From assembly GCA_023380915.1 (NCBI GenBank), contig JAMCSM010000111.1, positions 1-64,000 of the forward strand: a stretch of DNA of 64,000 nt, written 5' to 3'. The notes under the pieces are model-generated. The model worked only from the letters and a program-made list of their open reading frames with translations. It was not told the origin of the DNA and did no database searches. Origin of the DNA: Actinomycetota bacterium (GTDB lineage Bacteria; Actinomycetota; Humimicrobiia; Humimicrobiales; Humimicrobiaceae). The translations under genes and the position numbers were made by a program. Below are positions 10,453 to 18,968 of the stretch, in pieces (within the stretch, counting starts at the first letter, position 1; each line of letters begins with the position of its first letter).

Positions 10453-10495
10453 AAAGAGGCTTCCTGATTTAGCATTACAGAAAGCCTCTTTCTTA
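10453..10495. terminator. Bidirectional rho-independent terminator after metW
   Basis: AAAGAGGCTT and AAGCCTCTTT form a long stem (10453-10492, with one internal mismatch), flanked by A-runs on the left and T-runs on the right. It can end metW on the plus strand and the convergent bacterioferritin gene on the minus strand. Confidence 0.85.
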
Positions 10496-10534
10496 AGAAT
10501 GATATTTTTTTAAGAATAATATATTTAAATATTT

Positions 10535-10981
10535 TTAAACTTCTTCCAGCATGGTTGTGAAGAGATCATGGTGTTCCTCTTCATCTTCAAGAATTTCTTT
10601 AAATATAAAAGCGGTTGTGATGTCTTTTTCCTTATTAGCCAAATCGATAATTTCCTTATACATGTCAATAGCTTCCACCTCGGCTTTCGTGTCAAGCTCC
10701 AGAAATTCCTTTAAGGTGCTTCCAACATCTATAGCTGCCGGTTTGGTGGTAGGAGTACCGCCAAGATACCACAGCCTTTCTGCAATTTTTTCTGCATGCT
10801 TCATTTCAGTTATTGCTACCTGTTTGAACTGATCCTGCACAGCAATCCCCTTGACTCCTATAGCCTGAACATGCTGCCACATGTACTGGATGCTGACCTG
10901 TATCTCTCTTGCTATTGCTTTATTTAGCATTTCCTTCAAATTATTGCTGGCTTTTACTACAGGCTCCAATGAAACTTTCAT
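10535..10981 (-). CDS. bfr: Bacterioferritin-like ferritin
   Basis: Ferritin-fold iron storage or detoxification protein of 148 residues. Diiron ligands are visible: Glu in AREIQVSIQYMW, Glu and His in ITEMKHAEK, Glu in KAEVEAIDMY, and Glu/His in EDEEEHHDLF. The Met in TEMKHAE sits where bacterioferritin's haem-binding Met is, so it may bind haem. The protein is slightly shorter at the C-terminus than E. coli Bfr. A GGGGTGGGGA ribosome site precedes the ATG. Single-gene transcript; the FTR1 iron permease is 3 kb away. Confidence 0.85.
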   Translation of the reverse strand: MKVSLEPVVKASNNLKEMLNKAIAREIQVSIQYMWQHVQAIGVKGIAVQDQFKQVAITEMKHAEKIAERLWYLGGTPTTKPAAIDVGSTLKEFLELDTKAEVEAIDMYKEIIDLANKEKDITTAFIFKEILEDEEEHHDLFTTMLEEV

Positions 10982-11030
10982 ATCCCCACCCCTTTTAGAT
11001 TTTTGTATTAATTGTATTAATTATTATTTA

Positions 11031-11059
11031 ATAATAACATTAATGGCTTTTTTAGACAA
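11031..11059 (-). promoter_or_regulatory. Promoter of the bacterioferritin gene
   Basis: On the minus strand TTGTCT (11059-11054), exactly 17 bases, then TATTAT (11036-11031), about 50 bases before the start codon. Good match to a housekeeping sigma promoter. Confidence 0.6.
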
Positions 11060-11139
11060 TTAAATCACAAAAACGATGAATTTTTAAAATTCAGAAATAG
11101 AAACAATGTTTTTAATAAATCCTCCAACTTATCGATATC

Positions 11140-11880
11140 TTAATAATAATTTATAAAATATTTTTGCAGAATTTCCTGCCCCGGCTGAATTCTTAAAAAA
11201 TTATTCTGTTCCCATCCGCCTTTAATTAATTTCTCAAGCAATTCAGATGAACCCTTAATTTCCGTGTATATTATTTGCTTATTTAATAATTCACTCATGA
11301 AATTTACCATATTTTTTGCATATTCCCTATGAATGTCTTCTATATCATTATTATCAATTAAAACAATCCTGTTATAGTTTTTCATCATCTCTATTGATAA
11401 AAGTCTGGCGGTTTTTTCATCAAATTTTCTTCCATATCTTTCTTTATTTTTAAACCATTCTTCAGGAATTTTATTCTCCTGGTCCGTCCATACAAGATAG
11501 CCTCTATAAGGGTCACTTCCAAATTCAATCCAGCCTTTGCATAAATAATAGGTTGCCGGATCTTTTTTAAACTCTTCCATATATTTTTCCTTTGAACCTA
11601 AAAATAAGCTTATGCAGTCATCTACCTGGGGAACTATTATTTCATGACCTTTTGATTTTAAACCTACTATACCATTACTGCATAATCCATATCCAAGTAT
11701 TATCTTATCATAGTCATCAGTTATTCTGTTTATTTCTTCCTGCAGCTTTTCCCTCATCTTGTCAGGCTTGTCATGAAGATGCTGTTCCAAAAAAATAAAA
11801 TCCATATCATTATGATTTAAGTTATTCAATCTGGTCAAATCACTTCTCATTACATCGCATACTATTGCTACATTTTTCAT
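11140..11880 (-). CDS. DUF1638 domain-containing protein
   Basis: Protein of 246 residues covering the whole DUF1638 family pattern: ILGYGLCSNGIVGL, IVPQVDDCISLFLGS, TYYLCKGWIEFG and a C-terminal PGQ segment. The Cys and His/Asp in these motifs are conserved in the family and look like metal or cofactor ligands. Members occur in anaerobes, often near corrinoid or methyltransferase genes, but no function is established. Here it is alone on the minus strand. No signal peptide or membrane segment. I do not assign a reaction. Confidence 0.8.
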   Translation of the reverse strand: MKNVAIVCDVMRSDLTRLNNLNHNDMDFIFLEQHLHDKPDKMREKLQEEINRITDDYDKIILGYGLCSNGIVGLKSKGHEIIVPQVDDCISLFLGSKEKYMEEFKKDPATYYLCKGWIEFGSDPYRGYLVWTDQENKIPEEWFKNKERYGRKFDEKTARLLSIEMMKNYNRIVLIDNNDIEDIHREYAKNMVNFMSELLNKQIIYTEIKGSSELLEKLIKGGWEQNNFLRIQPGQEILQKYFINYY

Positions 11881-11975
11881 AATTCACCTGAAATTCAAAT
11901 ATTAAATTTAAATAATGTTTAAATTTATAACATATAGAAACAAAACTCAATATGCTTCAGTTACATATGCTTCAG

Positions 11976-12095
11976 TTACAGAGATTTCAATATCCCGTCA
12001 ACATTGTCTTCACTGATAAATCTGCTTATATCATAAAACATTATCCTAGACAACCGGTCCTCTATACTGGGATAAGCTTCATCTTTATTGCATAG
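11976..12095 (-). pseudogene. Fragment of a second FTR1 iron permease gene
   Basis: The minus strand reads YDISRFISEDNV then GILKSL and a stop. The intact FTR1 permease at 14083 has YDISRFISKDSV then AGGILKSL. So this 334-base gap holds about 35 codons of a decayed FTR1 paralogue in inverse orientation, with no start and an early stop. A short tandem repeat (ATATGCTTCAGTTAC twice) lies at its left edge, near 11949-11980. The rest of the gap, 12096-12214, shows only the ku ribosome site. Confidence 0.55.
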
Positions 12096-12214
12096 TAAAA
12101 CCCATATGCTAAAATATAAATACTTGGAATTATCATAATACTTGGTTCATGAATAGTTTTATAATTTTTATAATTTTTTTAAATTTTGTATTCTAATAAT
12201 CCCGGAGGCAACAA

Positions 12215-13006
12215 ATGAAACCACTATGGGAAGGCGCTATAAGTTTTGGGCTAATCCTTATACCAGTCAAACTTTATAAAGCTACTAAAGAGAGAAAACC
12301 TGACTTTCATCTTGTGAGAGAGAAGGATTTATGCCCCATAAAATACATGCGGGTTTGCAAATTAACCGGAGAGGAAATACCTTATAATGAAATTGTCAAA
12401 AGCTATGAATATCAAAAGGGAGATTACATAATACTGCATGATGAAGATTTTAAAAAAGCTTATCTGAAGCGTACCGAAAATATTGAAATAGTTGAATTTA
12501 CCGATGAAGATAAAATAGATTCAAAATATTATGAGCAGCCATATTATATTGAACCAGAAAAAGGTGCCTCTAAAGTATATGCACTTCTAAGGGAAGCATT
12601 GAAAAGAACTAAAAAAGTTGGAGTGGCAAAATATGTTTTGCATAATCTTGAACACCTCGGAGTATTAAAAGTTGAAAATGAAATTCTGGTTTTAAATCAG
12701 ATCCGCTTTGACAGTGAAATCAGAAAACCTGCAGATTTAAAAATTCCTGCCGGTGAAAATATGTCTGATAAGGAAATAGATACTGCGATAATGCTGATAG
12801 ACCAGCTAAGTGCACCTTTTAAACCGGAAGATTTCAAGGATACTTATACGGAAGAAATAAAAAAGGCAATTGAAGAAAAGATCAAAACAGGAAAAATTAC
12901 AGAAAAGGTACCTATCGAGAGCGGAAAACAGGGTGAAGTTATAAATCTTCTTGAAAAACTAAGAAAAAGCCTTGAAGAAGCAAAGAAAAAGAAAAAAGCT
13001 TCATAA
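12215..13006 (+). CDS. ku: Non-homologous end joining protein Ku
   Basis: Homodimeric ring protein that binds DNA double-strand break ends and recruits LigD. Length 263, typical for bacterial Ku. It starts with the family motif LWEGAISFGLILIPVKLY. The beta-barrel core (FHLVREKDLCPIKY, KGDYIIL) runs to about 200, and a short Lys-rich tail (EEAKKKKKAS) replaces the longer extensions of some species. The ribosome site CCGGAGG precedes the ATG. ligD starts 2 bases after its stop, so the pair form an NHEJ operon. Confidence 0.95.
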   Translation: MKPLWEGAISFGLILIPVKLYKATKERKPDFHLVREKDLCPIKYMRVCKLTGEEIPYNEIVKSYEYQKGDYIILHDEDFKKAYLKRTENIEIVEFTDEDKIDSKYYEQPYYIEPEKGASKVYALLREALKRTKKVGVAKYVLHNLEHLGVLKVENEILVLNQIRFDSEIRKPADLKIPAGENMSDKEIDTAIMLIDQLSAPFKPEDFKDTYTEEIKKAIEEKIKTGKITEKVPIESGKQGEVINLLEKLRKSLEEAKKKKKAS

Positions 13007-13008
13007 AA

Positions 13009-13920
13009 ATGGTTGAACCTATGAAACTTAAAACAAATGTGGAACTTACTCATCCGGATAAAATATTTTGGCCCAAAGAAAATTATACTAAAAAAGATTT
13101 GTTTGAATACTATGAAAAAATTTCTGCATTTATTCTACCCTACATAATAAACAGACCTCAATCCTTAAACCGCTGTCCTGACGGGATAGCAGGAGAATGT
13201 TTTTATCAGAAAGATATTGATTACAAACTGCCGGACTGGCTGCATACAAAAAAAATATATTCTGAATCCAAAAATGAAGATATTGATTATCTGGTTTGCA
13301 CAGACCTTGATTCACTGCTTTATATGGTAAATCTGGGCTGTATTGATATACATCCATGGAATTCAAAAATTAACAAACTTGAATATCCTGACTTTGCAGT
13401 TCTGGATCTCGATCCTCTGGATGTTAGCTTTAGGGAAGTAAAAACAGTTGCAATAGGAGTAAAAAAATTACTGGATGAAATAGAAATAAAAGGATTCTGC
13501 AAAACTTCGGGTTCTAAGGGAATCCATGTTTATCTTCCACTTGGTGCAAAATACACTTATGAACAAACACTGGATTTTACAAAAATATTGGCAAAGTCTG
13601 TAAATATAAGCCTGCCGGAGTTAACAAGCATAGAGCGCTCACCTGAAAAAAGAAACAAAAAAATATATCTTGACTGTTATCAGAACAGGATTGGGCAGAC
13701 TGTTGCTGCACCTTATTGTATAAGGCCCATACCAGGTGCACCTGTATCTACTCCATTGTTATGGAAGGAACTTGAAAGAGATATAAAACCTTCTGATTTT
13801 ACAATTAAAAATATTTTTTCAAGACTTGATGAAATAGGTGATATCTGGAAAGGTGTTTTAGGTCAGGGTATAAATTTGGAGAAATGCATTAAAAAACTTT
13901 CAGCCAAGTATGTGGCATAA
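13009..13920 (+). CDS. ligD: LigD polymerase domain (stand-alone PrimPol for NHEJ)
   Basis: Archaeo-eukaryotic primase-type polymerase that fills or extends broken ends, preferring ribonucleotides. Metal-binding Asps D133 and D135 are in VLDLDP. Other family signatures are HPDKIFWP, NRCPDGI, IDIHPW and TSGSKGIHVYLPL. The 303 residues comprise only the polymerase domain. No phosphoesterase or ATP-dependent ligase domain is attached, and no ligase gene is in the window, so the ligase must be encoded elsewhere. The ATG follows the ku stop by 2 bases without its own clear ribosome site, which implies coupling. Confidence 0.93.
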   Translation: MVEPMKLKTNVELTHPDKIFWPKENYTKKDLFEYYEKISAFILPYIINRPQSLNRCPDGIAGECFYQKDIDYKLPDWLHTKKIYSESKNEDIDYLVCTDLDSLLYMVNLGCIDIHPWNSKINKLEYPDFAVLDLDPLDVSFREVKTVAIGVKKLLDEIEIKGFCKTSGSKGIHVYLPLGAKYTYEQTLDFTKILAKSVNISLPELTSIERSPEKRNKKIYLDCYQNRIGQTVAAPYCIRPIPGAPVSTPLLWKELERDIKPSDFTIKNIFSRLDEIGDIWKGVLGQGINLEKCIKKLSAKYVA

Positions 13921-14002
13921 AAAGCTTTTAAGATTTTTCTACTCTGAAATTTTATGATATTCCATGAGATACAAATCATTATTACATTTAATTTTCGTGC
14001 TC

Positions 14003-14043
14003 TTGACAAAGTTATATCAATCTATTAAAGTTAGACATATCTA
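14003..14043 (+). promoter_or_regulatory. Possible promoter and iron-type operator before FTR1
   Basis: TTGACA at 14003-14008 is followed by a small dyad TAGA-CATA-TCTA (14032-14043) within AAAGTTAGACATATCTATTT. The AT-rich dyad in front of an iron permease resembles a DtxR/Fur-type site only loosely. The -10 box is poor. Confidence 0.3.
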
Positions 14044-14082
14044 TTTTATAATTTATTATATTTTGGAGGAGCTGATTATAGA

Positions 14083-14901
14083 ATGTTATCAAGCTTTTTC
14101 ATTGCTTTCAGAGAGGGACTGGAAGCTTTTTTAATAATCGGAATCATCATAAGCTATCTTTTTAAAACAGGTGGAAGAAGATATATCAGACAAGTATTTT
14201 TGGGAGCAGTATCTGCAATTGCCCTAAGCGTTGGTATTGCATTTCTTTTTGAACTCCTGCTTGGCGGATTTGAAGGTAAAAAAGAACAGATTTTTGAAGG
14301 GTCTGTAATGCTTCTTGCAGTAATAGTTTTAACTTATATGATATTCTGGATGAACAAACAGGCAGGTAAGATTAAAAGCGATATCGAAGTCTCAGTAGAA
14401 AAAGCAATTGACAAAGGAAGGATTTTCAGCCTGTTCTTTTTAGGATTTATCGTGGTATTCAGAGAAGGAGCAGAGACAGTTTTGTTTTTCAGGGCAATCA
14501 GCTATCAGACTGCTTCAAAAGAGCTTATAGCCGGTGCAGCAATTGGAATAATATCTTCCATTATTTTGGCTTTAATATTTTTTATCTCCACCATTAAAAT
14601 TAACATTTCCCTGTTTTTTAGAATAACAGGAATACTTATAATGTTTATAGCAGCAGGGCTTTTTTCTGAAAGTGTTCATGAATTCGAGGAGGCAGGAATT
14701 TTACCTGCAATAAGGAACAATGTTTATGATATAAGCAGGTTTATCAGTAAAGACAGTGTTGCCGGAGGAATATTAAAATCACTATTTGGTTATAATCCTT
14801 CTCCTTCACTGCTTGAGATCATTATATATACAGTATACCTTGCTTTGATCGCTGTTTTAATTAGAAGATTTTTTTATAAAGCCAGTAAAATTGGCAAATA
14901 A
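14083..14901 (+). CDS. FTR1 family iron permease
   Basis: Integral membrane protein of 272 residues with about seven hydrophobic segments. It has the two REGxE iron-transfer motifs of the FTR1/EfeU family: FREGLEAF near the N-terminus and FREGAETV in the middle. A HEFEEAGILPAI segment, also typical, lies near the end. It probably imports iron across the cytoplasmic membrane. No EfeO or EfeB partner is adjacent. A GGAGGAG ribosome site lies 11 bases before the ATG. A decayed paralogue fragment lies 2 kb upstream on the other strand. Confidence 0.9.
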   Translation: MLSSFFIAFREGLEAFLIIGIIISYLFKTGGRRYIRQVFLGAVSAIALSVGIAFLFELLLGGFEGKKEQIFEGSVMLLAVIVLTYMIFWMNKQAGKIKSDIEVSVEKAIDKGRIFSLFFLGFIVVFREGAETVLFFRAISYQTASKELIAGAAIGIISSIILALIFFISTIKINISLFFRITGILIMFIAAGLFSESVHEFEEAGILPAIRNNVYDISRFISKDSVAGGILKSLFGYNPSPSLLEIIIYTVYLALIAVLIRRFFYKASKIGK

Positions 14902-14914
14902 TTCAAACATGGAA

Positions 14915-15110
14915 AAACTCATCAGCATCCTTTTTTCACCAGGTAAGTTCATCAGCATTTTTCTGTACATTTCATCAATATTGTAATCAGTATCATTCGT
15001 TAATAATTCCTTCCAAAATGTCGTATATCTGCAATCTTTTTGACCATTCTTTTATATATTCTAAATCAGCTTCTTCTTTTAGTAAATTTTTCACAATAAA
15101 ATTAAATGAT
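14915..15110 (-). pseudogene. Decayed small coding sequences on the minus strand
   Basis: The 287-base gap after FTR1 is not random. On the minus strand a frame ending at 14993 reads VKNLLKEEADLEYIKEWSK and ILEGIINE. An overlapping frame continues TDYNIDEMYRKMLMNLPGEK and runs into the FTR1 end. Both look like real protein (charged helical pattern) but lack canonical starts and sit next to a toxin-antitoxin pair. They resemble tails of small two-gene TA or nucleotidyltransferase modules. I cannot name the family with confidence. Confidence 0.35.
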
Positions 15111-15188
15111 TTGTTTGAAAAAATAAATATGTATGATAATATTTAATTCATATAACCATTATTAAAATGTAAAACTAAAATTATTAAT

Positions 15189-15434
15189 ATGCCATTAGTA
15201 AAAATTGTAAAACTAAGTAAAAAAGGTCAGATAGTACTTCCTTCGGAAATCAGGGAAAAAATGGGTATTCAGACTGGAAACAATGTTGTTATTTTTGAAA
15301 GAGACGGTGAAGTTGTTCTTTTGACTCCTGAAAAATATTCACAATATACGAGAGGGTTGATAAAGGGGGTCTGGGGATCCACGAAAGAGGAAGTGGAATC
15401 TTATATTAAGGAAGAAAGAGATTCCTGGAAATAA
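15189..15434 (+). CDS. AbrB/MazE-type antitoxin (VapB-like)
   Basis: 81-residue swapped-hairpin AbrB DNA-binding protein. The core VKLSKKGQIVLPSEIREKMGI with the usual GNNVVIFERDGEVVLL hairpin covers residues 4-50. The C-terminal 30 charged residues would wrap the toxin. Located 3 bases before the PIN-domain toxin, so antitoxin-first order as in vapBC. The complex probably represses its own promoter. Start ATG at 15189 gives the normal N-terminus. Confidence 0.87.
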   Translation: MPLVKIVKLSKKGQIVLPSEIREKMGIQTGNNVVIFERDGEVVLLTPEKYSQYTRGLIKGVWGSTKEEVESYIKEERDSWK

Positions 15435-15437
15435 AAA

Positions 15438-15902
15438 ATGGTAAGAATTGATGAATTTACAGCCAAATTGAACAGTAATAAAAGTGTCAGTATTGACAGT
15501 TCTTTTTTTATTTACCATCTTGAGAATATTAAACCATATAATGAACTTACATCCATTACCATAAAAAAAATATCTTCAGGTGAATTATTTTGCAATATTT
15601 CAACTCTGGTTATATCAGAGCTTTTTGTCAGGCCTTTTAAAGAGAAGAATTTTAAAAATATCAATCTATTTGAAGAATTCATAAGAACTTTTCCCAACAG
15701 TAAAATATGTGACTTTGATTTCGATATTGCAAAACTGTCGGCAAAAATAAGAGCGCAGTCAAACTTGAGAACTCCTGATGCAGTACTGATTGCTACAGCA
15801 ATAGCAAGAGGTTCTGATGTCTTTATAACAAATGATTTAAATATAAAAAAATTTTCAGATAATAAATTACAGATATTAGTAATGGAAGATTATATAAAAT
15901 AG
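15438..15902 (+). CDS. PIN-domain ribonuclease toxin (VapC-like)
   Basis: 154-residue PIN-fold RNase, predicted to cut tRNA or other RNA when freed from its antitoxin. The acidic centre is visible: Asp in SIDSSFFIYHL, Glu in LVISELFV, Asp in LRTPDAVLIATA and Asp in VFITNDLNI. Immediately follows the AbrB-type antitoxin. No membrane segment. The pair sits between decayed minus-strand sequence and rmuC, a typical mobile stabilisation module. A second, unrelated PIN/AbrB pair is at 49918-50624. Confidence 0.87.
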   Translation: MVRIDEFTAKLNSNKSVSIDSSFFIYHLENIKPYNELTSITIKKISSGELFCNISTLVISELFVRPFKEKNFKNINLFEEFIRTFPNSKICDFDFDIAKLSAKIRAQSNLRTPDAVLIATAIARGSDVFITNDLNIKKFSDNKLQILVMEDYIK

Positions 15903-15999
15903 TAATAATATCTTTATATCGTAACTTGAGAATATAAATTAATAACTGTAAAAGAGAAAAAATTAACATCATGAATAATATTTTAAAAGGCTGATTTTT

Positions 16000-17331
16000 A
16001 TGACTAATATTTTAATTGGAATTCTAATCTTTATTTCAATAATTATTCTAATTCTGGTGATTCTCAAAAAACCCTCTGCCCAAAATGGAAAGATGAATGA
16101 GGCACTTTTATTGATTGATAAAAATCAGGAAAGGCTGGAAAAATCCGTAAAGGATGAAATTTCAAGGAACAGGCTTGAAAATACGGAAAATCTCAAAATT
16201 ACAAGAGAAGAGCTGGGGAATTCATTTAAGAATTTCAATGAAAGCACAGATAAAAGATTGGCAGATTTTTCCATAATACAGACATCTAATTTTGACACAT
16301 TTTCAAAAAAGTTATCAGAGCTTACTGAAAAAAATGAATACAAGATGGAACAGGTTCGATTAACTGTTGAGGGGAAGCTCGAAAATATACAGAAAGATAA
16401 CAGCGAGAAACTGGAAAAAATGAGACAGACTGTTGAAGAAAAATTGGAAGCAACTCTGGAAACAAGGCTTGGGGAAAAATTCAAGCTTGTAAATGATAGG
16501 TTGGAGCAGGTTTATAAAGGTCTGGGTGAAATGCAAACCCTTGCTTCCGGAGTAGGCGATTTAAAAAAAGTACTCACAAATGTTAAATCAAGGGGGACAT
16601 GGGGGGAAGTTCAACTTGGGAATTTGCTTGAACAATTACTTATTCCGGAACAGTATGCAACAAATGTGTGCACTAAAAAAGGAAGTTCTGAAAGGGTGGA
16701 ATTTGCAATAAGAATTCCTGGAAAAGATGATCACATCAAATCCATCTGGCTTCCCATTGATGCTAAATTTCCCGTAGAGGATTACCAGAAACTGGTTGAA
16801 GCGCAGGAAAATGCTGATGCCTGCCAAGCAGATACTTTAGGTAAGGCTCTTGAAGCAAGGATCAAAAATGAAGCAAAAGATATTAAAGAAAAATATCTTG
16901 ACCCTCCTTATACCACGGATTTCGGAATTTTATTTTTGCCCATAGAAGGCTTATTTGCAGAAGTTGTAAGAAGAATGGGACTGGTTGAATTTCTACAGAA
17001 CAATTACAGAGTTATTGTTACCGGGCCTACTACAATTGCAGCTTTGCTTAATAGCCTGCAGATGGGATTTCGAACTCTTGCTATAGAAAAGCGTACCAGC
17101 GAGGTTTGGGAAATACTTGGAGCCGTGAAAAATGACTTTGGCAAATTTGGAGAAATACTTGAAAAAACCCATAAAAAACTTAAGGAAGCTTCTGATAATA
17201 TTGAAACTGCCACTTCCAAAACCAGAAGCATAGAAAGAAAATTAAATAAGGTTCAGGCTCTGCCAACGGGAGAAAGTAAGTTTTTGGATACAGACGATAT
17301 AAGTAACAATGAAAAAGCTCAAGAAGTTTAG
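16000..17331 (+). CDS. rmuC: RmuC family DNA recombination protein
   Basis: 443 residues: one N-terminal membrane segment (about 3-25), a long coiled coil (about 40-190, many Glu/Lys heptads) and the RmuC nuclease-like domain (about 195-400) with the signatures SRGTWGEVQLGNLLE, LPIDAKFPVEDY and GPTTIAALLNSLQMGF. RmuC limits inversion and structural rearrangement in E. coli and is predicted to act as an endonuclease. Single gene with an ATG preceded by a weak AAGG site. Confidence 0.93.
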   Translation: MTNILIGILIFISIIILILVILKKPSAQNGKMNEALLLIDKNQERLEKSVKDEISRNRLENTENLKITREELGNSFKNFNESTDKRLADFSIIQTSNFDTFSKKLSELTEKNEYKMEQVRLTVEGKLENIQKDNSEKLEKMRQTVEEKLEATLETRLGEKFKLVNDRLEQVYKGLGEMQTLASGVGDLKKVLTNVKSRGTWGEVQLGNLLEQLLIPEQYATNVCTKKGSSERVEFAIRIPGKDDHIKSIWLPIDAKFPVEDYQKLVEAQENADACQADTLGKALEARIKNEAKDIKEKYLDPPYTTDFGILFLPIEGLFAEVVRRMGLVEFLQNNYRVIVTGPTTIAALLNSLQMGFRTLAIEKRTSEVWEILGAVKNDFGKFGEILEKTHKKLKEASDNIETATSKTRSIERKLNKVQALPTGESKFLDTDDISNNEKAQEV

Positions 17332-17336
17332 TTGTT

Positions 17337-17745
17337 CTAAATTATCAACTTTATGACGGATGTTTTTGAAGCCTTAAGTCTCCAATTTATTAAGGATCTC
17401 CGGTATTTAAGGACATACTTATCAAATTTTAGCCTTCTTGTAAGCTGCGAAATTATAATGGGACCTATGATAATTTCAAGAAAAAATATTATAAGTCTTG
17501 TAGGTTCAAATATATTTTTCCCTATAAAGATAACCCCGGCAATAGGAATTATTGCAAGAACAGCAATATACGAGAAAATTAACCTGATTATAGTATTTTT
17601 TTCATCTCCCCGACTATTTTTGTAAATGGCGGAAGTGCTACATCGGGAGGCGCAACTGCCAATAAAACCATACCTTTCCGCAATTCCCGGATAGTCTTTT
17701 ACCCTGTTGAGTGTATCCGCTATCGTAAAATTTATCTTTGAGTTT
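17337..17745 (-). pseudogene. Bile acid:sodium symporter-like pseudogene
   Basis: On the minus strand one frame reads ELRKGMVLLAVAPPDVALPP then FTKIVGEMKKIL and stops. The next frame continues GDEKNTIIRLIFSYIAVL, then IIPIAGVIFIGKN, LIIFFLEIIIGPIIIS and NWRLKASKTSVIK to a stop at 17337. The two frames join around 17600-17625, so a frameshift has broken the gene, and upstream parts are missing. The hydrophobic pattern and PPxxALPPF motif resemble the bile acid:Na+ symporter (BASS) family. The plus-strand open frame here is a shadow. Confidence 0.6.
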
Positions 17746-17782
17746 ATTTATAATTCATAAAAAATAATTTCAAAAATTTATA

Positions 17783-17812
17783 TTGACAATAAGATATTTT
17801 TAACAGTATAAT
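17783..17812 (+). promoter_or_regulatory. Promoter of the iolN operon
   Basis: TTGACA (17783-17788), 18 bases, TATAAT (17807-17812): both hexamers are perfect consensus. The LacI-type palindrome starts within the -10 region, so a bound repressor would block open-complex formation. Confidence 0.8.
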
Positions 17813-17830
17813 CGGTTACGTAAACGTTTT
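17809..17830. promoter_or_regulatory. LacI-family operator (iolN operon)
   Basis: Left half TAATCGGTTAC and right half GTAAACGTTTT around the centre 17819/17820. Eight of 11 positions are symmetric, and the central ACGT is the CpG-centred step typical of LacI/PurR operators. Same core as the sites at 29853 and 33455. Confidence 0.75.
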
Positions 17831-17905
17831 AATAATTAAAATATTATATTTATTACTAACAATCATATAGATGCAAAAACACCTTAAACGAGAAGGGGAT
17901 TATAA

Positions 17906-18865
17906 ATGAGTAAATGGCAAATTCCTGCCAAAGGCGGGCACATGGAAGTTAACGATGGCATCTACTACCAGAACATGACCAATAAAGATGTTGCGGAACG
18001 GCTTAAGAAGAATGATGTTATCCTCATACCAGTAGGCTCTACCGAAAATCACGGTCCCAATGCTCCTTATGGCGAAGACACCTATCTGGACACCCGTTTG
18101 TGCGAACAAGTTGCAATGGTGACAGGTTGTACCGTAGCCCAGCCGATTTGGTACGGATCCCACCCTTACCATCATCTGGGGATGCCTGGTACCATCATGA
18201 TTCCTGAAGAAACGCTTGCAGATTACCTCTGCTATGTGTTTGCCGGATTCTGGAACACTGGATTCCGTAAGATCATTGTTGTCAATGGTCATGGTCAGGA
18301 CTATGTTATCCCGCTTGCCATACATAAATTTGGCAAAAAATTTCAGGTTCCAGGGATTGTCCTTTATGTCCATTTCTGGAACTGTGCTAAAGAACAACTC
18401 GATACGATTGAAAATGGCGGCCCGTACCAGACTCCATTCATCCATGCTGATGAAGTGGAACAGTCATGGTCTCTGGCCCTTTTCCCGGAACTCTGCAAGC
18501 AGGTGAATGCTGTTGCAACTAAACCGGCTCCCATGCTCCCGCCTGGCCATATCAACAATTCCGCCGAAAGAGGTGCAGGTCCGATCAAATGGTACAATGC
18601 GTATGGCAGTGTGGGGATGGAGTGTATTTGTACACCTGAAGGCGTGATTGGCGATGCTAAATTAGCTGATGCGGAAAAAGCACGGGTTGGTGTGGAGAGA
18701 ACTCTCGACTATCTGGAAAAATTAGTTAACGAAATATTGGAGAAATATCCGGCAGGCATCCTGCCTCCTATCGAGAAAGTTACCCAGAGAAATCGCGAAG
18801 ATATCGAGGCGGTCATAAAGGGGCCAACCAATGGCGGACGACACATTTATACTCTGACATACTGA
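17906..18865 (+). CDS. iolN: Creatininase-family 3-dehydro-scyllo-inosose hydrolase (IolN-like)
   Basis: Metal-dependent amidohydrolase-like enzyme of 319 residues in the creatininase family. Metal-ligand positions are visible in GSTENHGP (E47, H49), GEDT (D58) and VNGHGQ (H129). The relatives I recognise with the MSKWQIPAKGG start and a GGRHIYTL end are hydrolases that open the diketo-inositol ring in the Thermotoga inositol pathway to give 5-keto-L-gluconate. The following genes match the other Thermotoga steps (iolM, iolO), which supports this. Base composition differs: two sampled 60-base lines hold 26 and 30 G+C, against 21 in a line of iolO, suggesting recent transfer. GAAGGGG ribosome site; consensus promoter and LacI operator upstream. 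Confidence 0.8.
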   Translation: MSKWQIPAKGGHMEVNDGIYYQNMTNKDVAERLKKNDVILIPVGSTENHGPNAPYGEDTYLDTRLCEQVAMVTGCTVAQPIWYGSHPYHHLGMPGTIMIPEETLADYLCYVFAGFWNTGFRKIIVVNGHGQDYVIPLAIHKFGKKFQVPGIVLYVHFWNCAKEQLDTIENGGPYQTPFIHADEVEQSWSLALFPELCKQVNAVATKPAPMLPPGHINNSAERGAGPIKWYNAYGSVGMECICTPEGVIGDAKLADAEKARVGVERTLDYLEKLVNEILEKYPAGILPPIEKVTQRNREDIEAVIKGPTNGGRHIYTLTY

Positions 18866-18968
18866 AAGTTTTAATAATAGAGGCTGTACCGGTGTTCAAT
18901 TGATACAGCATAATTAATTAAAAATTAAAATTATGTAACTATTTCAAGTCAGATTAGGAGAAGAATTA

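Noticed and set aside
17353..17625. 90-codon plus-strand open frame
   Set aside because: The opposite strand reads as a frameshifted membrane transporter with convincing protein pattern, so the plus-strand frame is its shadow.
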